From Senimuribacter sp049852125 (GTDB taxonomy: Bacteria > Bacillota > Clostridia > Peptostreptococcales > Anaerovoracaceae), in NCBI RefSeq assembly GCF_049852125.1, contig NZ_CP187534.1:1-6760 (forward strand): a DNA stretch of 6,760 nucleotides, written 5' to 3'. Both the position numbers and the translations under genes were made by a program. Positions 1 to 4,620 of this stretch are shown piece by piece; position 1 is the first letter of the stretch; every line of letters starts with the position of its first letter. A model generated the notes under the pieces. It made no database searches and was not told the DNA's origin. It worked only from the letters and a program-made list of their open reading frames with translations.

Positions 1-37
1 TGACTAAATATCAACGTTCTGGTAAGATAAAACCACA

Positions 38-63
38 AAATCGCCGATAAATCGCCGATTTAT
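38..63. repeat. Tandem 11-bp repeat overlapping a 17-bp palindrome
   Basis: AAATCGCCGAT occurs twice head to tail (38-48 and 49-59), exactly one helical turn apart. The second copy is also half of a palindrome, ATAAATC-GCC-GATTTAT (47-63). This sits 26 bases before the ATG of a DNA-binding coiled-coil protein, which is where such proteins often bind to repress their own gene. An operator is the best guess; an iteron or centromere site is also possible. Confidence 0.55.
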
Positions 64-89
64 AGTTTTTGAAGATGGAGTCATTGAAA

Positions 90-683
90 ATGCTTATATC
101 TATAACTGATTTTGCGAGTAACAGAGGGCATGATAGAGATACTGTCAACGCATATATTCGAAATCACCCTGAAATTCAAAAAGAAACCGTAAAAAAAGGT
201 AAGAGCAGATATATTGATACGGAAACGAAAGCGTATCAGTTATTGGATAAGAAATACCCGCTGCCGAAGCCTGTGGAAGTTATCGAAGATACTGAAGCTA
301 GGCGTCAGCTAGTTGAAGCGCAGCAGCTTATTATACGTCTGCAACAGCAGCTTGTCGAAGCTGCGCCTAAGATAGCCTGGGCGGAACAGAATCAGCAGAT
401 GATAGATCATATAACTTCTGAAAATGAGAGCCTTAAAGTTGAAAATTCCAAGCTTAGAGAGATTAACGAAGATACAATTGAAACTTTAAAGATTCTTTAT
501 CGTGAGAAATCTCAGTTTGATCAAAAAGAAAAAATGTGGCTTGAAGTAAAGGCGCAGTACAACAAAGATTTGGATATAGCAGAGAAAGGTCTCGTAGAAC
601 GTAGAGAGAAGATCGAAAGCCTGCAGCAGCAGCTTGCTGCAGAACAATCTAAATCATGGTGGGACAGGTTGTTGGGAAGATGA
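90..683 (+). CDS. Plasmid HTH and coiled-coil protein (KfrA/DUF536-like layout)
   Basis: A 197-aa soluble protein, taken from the ATG at 90 because GGAG (77-80) lies 9 bases before it; TTG 69 and ATG 75 are in-frame alternatives with poorer ribosome sites. Residues 3-25 (ISITDFASNRGHDRDTVNAY) read as a MerR-like helix-turn-helix, followed by a basic stretch and a wing-like GKSRYIDTETKAYQLLD (37-53). From about residue 68 to 188 the chain is charged, Gln-rich and heptad-like, typical of a coiled coil (EAQQLIIRLQQQL, SLKVENSKLREINEDTI, KIESLQQQLAAE). It ends in the Trp-rich amphipathic tail SWWDRLLGR. This order (DNA-binding head, long coiled coil, short tail) is that of plasmid accessory proteins such as KfrA or Lactobacillus DUF536 proteins, which assist stable maintenance. 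The repeat just upstream is its likely binding site. The fold is well supported, the exact role is inferred. Confidence 0.75.
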   Translation: MLISITDFASNRGHDRDTVNAYIRNHPEIQKETVKKGKSRYIDTETKAYQLLDKKYPLPKPVEVIEDTEARRQLVEAQQLIIRLQQQLVEAAPKIAWAEQNQQMIDHITSENESLKVENSKLREINEDTIETLKILYREKSQFDQKEKMWLEVKAQYNKDLDIAEKGLVERREKIESLQQQLAAEQSKSWWDRLLGR

Positions 684-697
684 TTATACTTTTAATG

Positions 698-727
698 TTG
701 ACAATTGTATGATAGAATAGATAAGAA
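698..727 (+). promoter_or_regulatory. Possible promoter for the AT-rich membrane protein gene
   Basis: A perfect -35 TTGACA (698-703) is followed after 18 bases by TAAGAA (722-727), a mediocre -10. Transcription would begin just before the ribosome site at 736-739, giving a very short leader. The -35 is clear, the -10 is weak. Confidence 0.35.
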
Positions 728-749
728 TGTAATTTGGAGTGTAGAAATA

Positions 750-1259
750 ATGAAAATAAAAGAAATTTCAAAATATATAATAAAAGTACTACTAATGATG
801 ATTATCATCCTAATTATAATAATTATTTGCCGATGTCAAAATGATACAAAATTTAATAAAATTATACAAATTAATTTAAATCAAATATATCAATCAATTA
901 ATATTGCTGATAAAAATATTAAACAGGAGGTATTACCACAAGAAGAAATAGTAAACACTCTTATTAATGATTGTTATACCGCAACTAAAACAATTTGTGA
1001 AATTAAAAACTCAGATTATAATTTGGATGATTTTTATTTTTTTCTATTATACTTAAGGGAGTTCGGAGGTTACAAGCTTGAAGAGAAAGAAAAAGTTATT
1101 CATGCAATAAATTTAATTAATGAAGAATTTTATAGAGTAGGATGGAACTCAACCAAAGGGCTGGGAATTAGGGGATATTATGATTTTCTTGCAAATGATA
1201 TAAAAGATATTCGTGCATTAGTTGAAACCCTAAATAATGTTTCTAAATCAGTGATTTAA
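750..1259 (+). CDS. Unrecognised membrane-anchored protein, very AT-rich
   Basis: A 169-aa product starting at ATG 750, chosen because GGAG (736-739) lies 10 bases upstream; the ATG at 705 is in frame but has no ribosome site. Residues about 9-28 are almost pure Ile/Leu/Met/Val (YIIKVLLMMIIILIIIIIC), a single membrane span with Lys before it, so the roughly 140-residue remainder probably faces outside. C27 and C29 follow the span but the residue before C27 is Ile, so this is not a good lipobox. The remainder is polar, Asn- and Asp-rich, and includes two predicted helical stretches (NTLINDCYTATKTICEI and EKEKVIHAINLINEEFYRV). I recognise no family. The base composition (A/T in most positions, poly-A-rich codons) differs clearly from the flanking genes and suggests separate acquisition. 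An immunity or exclusion protein would fit the place and shape but nothing proves it. Confidence 0.65.
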   Translation: MKIKEISKYIIKVLLMMIIILIIIIICRCQNDTKFNKIIQINLNQIYQSINIADKNIKQEVLPQEEIVNTLINDCYTATKTICEIKNSDYNLDDFYFFLLYLREFGGYKLEEKEKVIHAINLINEEFYRVGWNSTKGLGIRGYYDFLANDIKDIRALVETLNNVSKSVI

Positions 1260-1288
1260 TATTATTGCAAGAGAATTATATTTTAATT

Positions 1289-1315
1289 GAGAGAGGCTAT
1301 TTGTTAGCCCCTCTC
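1289..1315. terminator. Hairpin between convergent genes, probable terminator
   Basis: GAGAGAGGCTA (1289-1299) pairs with TAGCCCCTCTC (1305-1315) around a 5-base loop, with one A-C mismatch. It lies between the stops of convergent genes ending at 1259 (+) and 1392 (-), where a two-way terminator is expected. Neither side has a real U-tract, so efficiency is doubtful. The rest of 1316-1391 has only a weak 5-bp stem (CTGCT/AGCAG near 1335-1351). Confidence 0.45.
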
Positions 1316-1391
1316 CCATGTCACTGTGGGTGCTGCTCGATATACAGCAGTTCAATTTAAATAGTAATCCAACAAACAAAGAAAATAAATA

Positions 1392-1796
1392 TTAGCCATG
1401 AATAATAGGATTACCGTATTTGTAAGTAGGTTTTTGAGCCTTCCAAACAATGCCGCGTTCGCCACCTGAATCAGTTCCTTCAAATTTCTGAGTGATTACA
1501 ACATTAGAAATAATTTTAGAAGAACCAGGTCTAGTAAAGTCTTCGTAAATGGTTGTATACATATCTTCTAAATATTCCAGATGTGCTGCATTTCCTGCAG
1601 TTGCTCCACCAAATACCAGTGCAGAAAATCCAAGTGCCACATTAAAAAGGCCTGCAATATTAAGAATTATATTAAACAAACTCTCTTTTGAATTATTCTG
1701 TCTGCTATTAATTTCTCTCCTGATGTCTACTAGTTTTTGTCTTCCTGCATCAGTATTAAGAATTTTGTAGGTATGGGTTTTATACTGAGTTGCCAT
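1392..1796 (-). CDS. Unrecognised 134-aa protein with Gly/Ala-rich hydrophobic segment; possible holin-exported effector
   Basis: Start is the minus-strand ATG at 1796-1794, which has AAAGGAG 8 bases upstream; an in-frame ATG at 1886 has no such site. The protein begins MATQYKTHTYKILNTDAG with no signal peptide, then a charged helix (RQKLVDIRREINSRQ, 19-33). Next is a hydrophobic, small-residue segment from about 40 to 71 (SLFNIILNIAGLFNVALGFS, then ALVFGGATAGNAA), which could form one long or two short membrane spans. The last 60 residues are polar and beta-like, ending QKPTYKYGNPIIHG. I know no family for it. It lies downstream of, and co-oriented with, a holin gene and shares that gene's operator motif, and its leader carries a long hairpin. 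A pore-forming bacteriocin or a lysis partner is a reasonable guess from this context only. A phage structural or membrane regulator protein is possible too. Confidence 0.7.
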   Translation of the reverse strand: MATQYKTHTYKILNTDAGRQKLVDIRREINSRQNNSKESLFNIILNIAGLFNVALGFSALVFGGATAGNAAHLEYLEDMYTTIYEDFTRPGSSKIISNVVITQKFEGTDSGGERGIVWKAQKPTYKYGNPIIHG

Positions 1797-1821
1797 AATA
1801 TTTTCTCCTTTCTTTTGTAGT

Positions 1822-1850
1822 GATGTTGTGGTCAATTTGACCAGAACATC
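1822..1850 (-). promoter_or_regulatory. Strong hairpin in the leader of the 134-aa gene
   Basis: A nearly perfect 29-base dyad: 13 of 14 arm positions pair (only 1828/1844 do not), closing on TTT. Its inner arms are TGGTCAA and TTGACCA, its outer arms GATGTT and AACATC. In the minus-strand mRNA it lies about 14 bases before the AAAGGAG site, which it leaves free. No U-run follows, so it is not a standard terminator. It may stabilise the 5' end of a highly expressed message or be a protein-binding site. Confidence 0.6.
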
Positions 1851-1890
1851 TTGTGATGAGTGATAACTAAAGTGCATCGATGACACCTAT

Positions 1891-1919
1891 ACCTTACCAT
1901 GGTGATATCACTTTGTCAA
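1891..1919 (-). promoter_or_regulatory. Promoter of the 134-aa gene with GTGATATCAC operator in the spacer
   Basis: On the minus strand a perfect TTGACA (1919-1914) is followed after 17 bases by TAAGGT (1896-1891), a weak -10. The palindrome GTGATATCAC (1902-1911) fills the spacer, so a bound repressor would exclude RNA polymerase. The palindrome is identical to one at the holin promoter and contains the TATCACC unit found twice at the ribbon-helix-helix gene. Another half-site, GTGATA, lies at 1860-1865 in the leader. Confidence 0.55.
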
Positions 1920-1929
1920 TACTAAAACA

Positions 1930-2253
1930 TCACTTTTTTTTAAAATTCTTTAGTGTCGATGTCAAGCTTTCTGGTATCGGTACATTCAAGAGGCTAAGAT
2001 TTTCTAAAATGCTAAAGCTTTCATTCAAAATAAAGAATAAAGACACCAAAGGCAATAATGGCGTGAATCCTTCTATTTGGAGTATGTCAATTAGCTTACA
2101 AAGTACAACACAAAGAATAATTCCTACCTTTGTGAAAATACCTTTTCGACCTACTGTAGAATTCAGTTTTTTTTCATAAATTGCGACAAGTACTCCAGTT
2201 AGATAATCCAATAGGATAAACGCCAGAAGAACAGCTTCTTCTGATAATAACAT
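1930..2253 (-). CDS. Holin of the toxin-secretion/phage-lysis family (TcdE-like)
   Basis: A 107-aa membrane protein with the marks of the phage_holin_4_1/TIGR01593 family: LLDYLTGVLVAIYEKKL (14-30), then SxxGxKGI..K (32-42, STVGRKGIFTK), a hydrophobic span VGIILCVVLCKLIDIL (43-58), a third span around LLPLVSLFFIL (66-76), and the closing signature NESFSILENLSLLNVPIP (77-94). Family members are usually somewhat longer at the N-terminus, so this is a compact form. The start is firm: AAAGGGGGTG lies 7-8 bases upstream of the ATG. Holins of this family oligomerise in the inner membrane to release endolysins or, as with TcdE and UviB-type proteins, toxins and bacteriocins. No endolysin gene is in the window, which favours export or killing rather than phage lysis. 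The promoter carries the module operator. Confidence 0.88.
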   Translation of the reverse strand: MLLSEEAVLLAFILLDYLTGVLVAIYEKKLNSTVGRKGIFTKVGIILCVVLCKLIDILQIEGFTPLLPLVSLFFILNESFSILENLSLLNVPIPESLTSTLKNFKKK

Positions 2254-2275
2254 AAGCGCACCCCCTTTCTTTTAA

Positions 2276-2315
2276 GTGATATCACTATGATAACACTTAA
2301 TTTACGCTCCTGCAA
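2276..2315 (-). promoter_or_regulatory. Holin promoter with tandem operator
   Basis: Minus strand: -35 TTGCAG (2315-2310), 17-base spacer, -10 TATCAT (2292-2287, 5 of 6 consensus bases). The -10 lies inside GTGTTATCAT, an imperfect copy of the module operator, and the exact palindrome GTGATATCAC (2276-2285) follows at the expected start of transcription. Together these form a two-site operator placed to block initiation. The -35 is weak, so basal expression should be low. Confidence 0.55.
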
Positions 2316-2324
2316 TAGTTTTTA

Positions 2325-2353
2325 TTGACAAAAGAACATTTGTTCTATATAAT
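2325..2353 (+). promoter_or_regulatory. Consensus promoter with LexA (SOS) box between -35 and -10
   Basis: TTGACA (2325-2330) and TATAAT (2348-2353) are both perfect and 17 bases apart, the strongest promoter in the window. The spacer holds AGAACA-TT-TGTTCT (2333-2346), a perfect 6+6 palindrome that fits the Gram-positive LexA/DinR box core GAAC-N4-GTTC. LexA bound here would shut the promoter until DNA damage. CAGGTA (2356-2361) and TACCTG (2395-2400) in the leader could also pair around the ribosome site. Confidence 0.8.
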
Positions 2354-2400
2354 AACAGGTACAACTCAAGACTGGTAGATCAGAGAGAGGTGAATACCTG

Positions 2401-2568
2401 ATGGAAAAATTAACAGAAAAAGAAAAAGTTTGTCTTTTGGAGTATACCAAAGATTTGAAGCAGATTATGGAGCAGGATCATTTAGCAATAGTTTCAGACA
2501 ATCGGTATTCCTATACCCAAAAAGAAATTGAAAATTTGTTACAAAAGATAGAGAAAATCAATGATTGA
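2401..2568 (+). CDS. Small SOS-controlled protein, 55 aa, unrecognised
   Basis: ATG 2401 follows GAGAGAGGTG (2383-2392) at normal spacing and reads 55 codons to TGA 2566-2568. The product is highly charged and helical: MEKLTEKEKVCLLEYTKDLK, then QIMEQDHLAIVSDNRYSY, ending QKEIENLLQKIEKIND. It has no membrane span and no motif I can name. It has a perfect promoter with a LexA box, diverges from the holin gene, and is followed 63 bases later by the repressor gene with no terminator between. An antirepressor or anti-sigma-like switch that relieves repression of the holin module after DNA damage would suit its position, but this is inference. The gene is supported by promoter, ribosome site and codon pattern rather than homology. 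Confidence 0.7.
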   Translation: MEKLTEKEKVCLLEYTKDLKQIMEQDHLAIVSDNRYSYTQKEIENLLQKIEKIND

Positions 2569-2572
2569 TATC

Positions 2573-2612
2573 TTGACTTTTTGTATCACCTTGATGTAAA
2601 ATAGATATCACC
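2573..2612 (+). promoter_or_regulatory. Promoter of the ribbon-helix-helix gene with two direct TATCACC sites
   Basis: TTGACT (2573-2578) and TAAAAT (2597-2602) are 18 bases apart. TATCACC occurs in the spacer (2584-2590) and again just after the -10 (2606-2612), 22 bases apart and so on nearly the same helix face. Repeated short sites of this kind are typical for ribbon-helix-helix repressors that control their own gene. Confidence 0.6.
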
Positions 2613-2631
2613 TAGAAGGGTGGTAGTTTAT

Positions 2632-2784
2632 ATGGCGGTAAGTAATGACAAAATTAGAATTTTAGTAACAGTTCCCAGAGCTATGAAAGTGAAGTTAGAA
2701 GATGCTGCAAGAAACGAAAATCGTTCAGTAAGTAATTACGTGTATACTCTGATTCAAAGGGAACTAGATAAAAAACAGGAATAG
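2632..2784 (+). CDS. Ribbon-helix-helix (Arc/CopG-type) repressor
   Basis: A 50-aa protein, ATG 2632 preceded by GAAGGGTGG (2615-2623). Residues 7-14 (KIRILVTV) form the DNA-contacting beta strand; helix A is MKVKLEDAARNEN (18-30) and helix B is SVSNYVYTLIQRELDKK (32-48), with the turn at NRS. Length and pattern match CopG-class repressors, which bind as dimers with the strand in the major groove. Two roles are open. Its own promoter has paired TATCACC sites, and the same core lies at the promoters of the holin and the 134-aa gene, so it is probably the repressor of that module. It is also directly upstream of rep, as copG is in the pMV158 family, so it may set copy number. The two roles can coexist. 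The fold call is firm, the targets are inferred. Confidence 0.82.
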   Translation: MAVSNDKIRILVTVPRAMKVKLEDAARNENRSVSNYVYTLIQRELDKKQE

Positions 2785-2844
2785 AAAAGTAGTTTATAGA
2801 GTATCTGAGGGCAGGTACTTAGTATACTTAAAGACAAGGCAGAG

Positions 2845-2873
2845 AGGTTTACTCCGCATATTGGAGTAAACCT
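2845..2873. other. Perfect 11-bp hairpin in the rep leader; possible countertranscribed RNA structure
   Basis: AGGTTTACTCC (2845-2855) pairs perfectly with GGAGTAAACCT (2863-2873) around a 7-base loop. No U-run follows on either strand. On the minus strand TTGCCC (2939-2934) and TATATT (2915-2910), 18 bases apart, could start a short RNA near 2903 that reads through this hairpin, antisense to the rep leader. Such a countertranscript is common for plasmid copy control, but the promoter is weak and the 3' end unclear. Confidence 0.45.
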
Positions 2874-2917
2874 AAATAATTATAAAAAAGGTAAAAAAAA
2901 GTCTATTGATAATATAA

Positions 2918-2945
2918 GCCCCCTAATAGGAATGGGGCAAGGGAG
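2918..2945 (+). promoter_or_regulatory. GC hairpin beside the rep ribosome site
   Basis: GCCCC (2918-2922) can pair with GGGGC (2934-2938), directly before the ribosome site AAGGGAG (2939-2945); ATG follows 8 bases later. The C-rich arm could instead pair with GGGAG itself, so this is a plausible on/off control of rep translation. The stem is only 5 bp, hence modest confidence. Confidence 0.4.
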
Positions 2946-2953
2946 TCTGATTT

Positions 2954-4459
2954 ATGAACGAGAAATATAAGGCGGTATTTGACTTTTTTACAAAAGAACA
3001 GGGTTATGAAGAAGTGGGTGGAGTAGCTTTTTATCGTGAGATTTTTCCACATAACGAAAACCGTGGTGAGTTGCATGAAGATTTCTCTCATCCGAATGCA
3101 ATTTATCTATACCATGACGCCGATTGGTGCCGGCTTCGGCGGCGGATTATGCTGAATGATGAATGGGAAGCTGATTACAATTCTTTTGTGAAGGATAGTG
3201 AACTGGCACTTTGTTCAGGCCTTGTTTATCGAAAGCGGGCGAATAAGCTGCAGAATGCGCAGCAAATGAATGCTTTGATCTTTGATCTGGATGAAGTGGG
3301 TGATGATGAGATCCGCACGATTGAATTGCGGTGGAACGTGGAGCCGGAACATTTTCGGTCGATTCCGCGGCCAACTTTTACGGTGCTGAGCGGTACGGGG
3401 CTGCATTTATATTATGTTTTCGATAAACCGATTGATCTTTATCCGAATATTAAGTTGCAGCTGAAGCAGCTGAAATATGATTTGACCTTTAGGATATGGG
3501 AGTATAAGTCCACGTCACAAGAAAAGAATATCCAATACCAGTCAATCAATCAGTCTTTTCGTATGGTGGGAAGTAAGAATAGCAAGGGTGATGGTGAGAT
3601 TGTAAGGGCTTTTCGTACAGGTGGCAAGGTGTCTTTGGATTGGTTGAACCGATATACAGAGCCACAGAATCGTGTAGATCTGAATAGGCCTTTTAAACCC
3701 ACTCAGGTTGCTCTGCATGAAGCGAAAGAAAGGTATCCAGAGTGGTATCGGCGGGTGATTGTCGAGGGGCAGAAAAAGCCAAAGAAGTGGGCTATTAACG
3801 AGAAGGTTCACGGGTCAGATCCTTGGGCATTGTATCATTGGTGGATGAAACAAGTTCCGCAGGTTTTGGGTGGTCATCGGTATTACTACCTGATGTGTAT
3901 GGCGATTTACGCCTGTAAGTGTGATGTCCCGAAAAAACAGCTGATTCGTGATATGAACGAGATCTTTGATAAGGTTGCTGCTGTGCAGCATAAGAATCCG
4001 TTGACACGGGCGGATATGAAATCTGCGCTTGAAGCCTATGATAAAGAGTATTATGATACGTCGATTAGAGAGATTGAGTATTGGGCTGGCTTTCAGATTG
4101 AGAAGAACAAGCGAAATGGGAGAAGACAGAATGAACATCTGCGAGCAGATTATTGGGTTAACGAGAAAGGTCGTCCGTCAGCAAATGTGTGTCGTCAAAA
4201 TAGAGAAATAGCATTGAAATATATGCGAGAGCAGGGTGAAATTAAAGGTAGACCAAAAGGCAGTGGTACTGCTGCTTATTTTGTTGCAGAGTGGCGGAGC
4301 CAGCATCCGGAAGGACGAAAGGCAGATTGTATTAGAGAAACGGGGCTTAGCAAGCCGACGGTTTACAAATGGTGGGAGGTTAAGGAAATGTATTATTCAA
4401 AGTATGTGTTAAAAAAAGACATGATGCAGCTATCATGGGAAGAGATGCAAGCAGAGTAA
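2954..4459 (+). CDS. rep: Plasmid replication initiator with AEP primase-like domain and C-terminal HTH
   Basis: 501 aa from ATG 2954, with GGGAG 8 bases upstream. The catalytic core has the three archaeo-eukaryotic primase motifs: LIFDLDEV (108-115; metal-binding D111 and D113), SGTGLHLYYVF (146-156; H151) and SFRMVGSKN (201-209; R203). These are the motifs of prim-pol Rep proteins, which start and prime replication of their own plasmid. Residues about 288-365 (SDPWALYHWWMKQVPQVLGG onward to ADMKSALEAY) correspond to the helical PriCT-like region that follows such cores. The C-terminus has a Lys/Arg/Gly linker (KGRPKGSG, 431-438) and a helix-turn-helix of the form EWRSQHPEGRKADCIRETGL, then SKPTVYKWW (446-474), which should recognise the origin. 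No helicase domain is present, so the host helicase is presumably recruited. Upstream are a CopG-like gene and a structured leader. The motifs make the Rep call strong; the origin itself is not located. Confidence 0.85.
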   Translation: MNEKYKAVFDFFTKEQGYEEVGGVAFYREIFPHNENRGELHEDFSHPNAIYLYHDADWCRLRRRIMLNDEWEADYNSFVKDSELALCSGLVYRKRANKLQNAQQMNALIFDLDEVGDDEIRTIELRWNVEPEHFRSIPRPTFTVLSGTGLHLYYVFDKPIDLYPNIKLQLKQLKYDLTFRIWEYKSTSQEKNIQYQSINQSFRMVGSKNSKGDGEIVRAFRTGGKVSLDWLNRYTEPQNRVDLNRPFKPTQVALHEAKERYPEWYRRVIVEGQKKPKKWAINEKVHGSDPWALYHWWMKQVPQVLGGHRYYYLMCMAIYACKCDVPKKQLIRDMNEIFDKVAAVQHKNPLTRADMKSALEAYDKEYYDTSIREIEYWAGFQIEKNKRNGRRQNEHLRADYWVNEKGRPSANVCRQNREIALKYMREQGEIKGRPKGSGTAAYFVAEWRSQHPEGRKADCIRETGLSKPTVYKWWEVKEMYYSKYVLKKDMMQLSWEEMQAE

Positions 4460-4468
4460 CGCAGAATC

Positions 4469-4600
4469 ATGACTGCAGTTTGCCAGCTGGCGGTAAAAAA
4501 ACGGATACCAGAAGAACAGGCATATTACGAGTACATTGACCTTTGTAAGAGGTATCATCAGCTGCAGACACAGTTGCAGTCTTTGAGTTATATGTTTTAG
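4469..4600 (+). CDS. 43-aa ORF in frame after the rep stop, unrecognised
   Basis: ATG 4469 reads 43 codons (MTAVCQLAVKKRIPEEQAYY, ending SLSYMF) to TAG 4598-4600. It is in the same frame as rep, only three codons beyond rep's TAA (4457-4459), so it could be a coupled small gene, a readthrough extension of Rep, or an old C-terminal piece cut off by a stop mutation. There is only a poor AGAG before it. The product is amphipathic, with a Gln/Tyr-rich helix (YYEYIDLCKRYHQLQTQLQS). It ends 20 bases before the Fic-like gene. Coding potential is moderate. Confidence 0.45.
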   Translation: MTAVCQLAVKKRIPEEQAYYEYIDLCKRYHQLQTQLQSLSYMF

Positions 4601-4620
4601 CTGGAGGTACTGGAACTAAG

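Noticed and set aside
750..840. Lipoprotein signal with Cys after the hydrophobic stretch
   Set aside because: The residues before Cys27 are Ile-Ile-Ile rather than a small residue at -1, so it does not fit a lipobox.
1880..2179. 99-codon plus-strand frame
   Set aside because: Antisense shadow of the holin gene, which has clear family motifs and a strong ribosome site.
3542..4138. Several minus-strand frames of 70-107 codons within rep
   Set aside because: All are shadows of the 501-aa Rep, with no ribosome sites and low-complexity His/Ser/Arg-rich translations.
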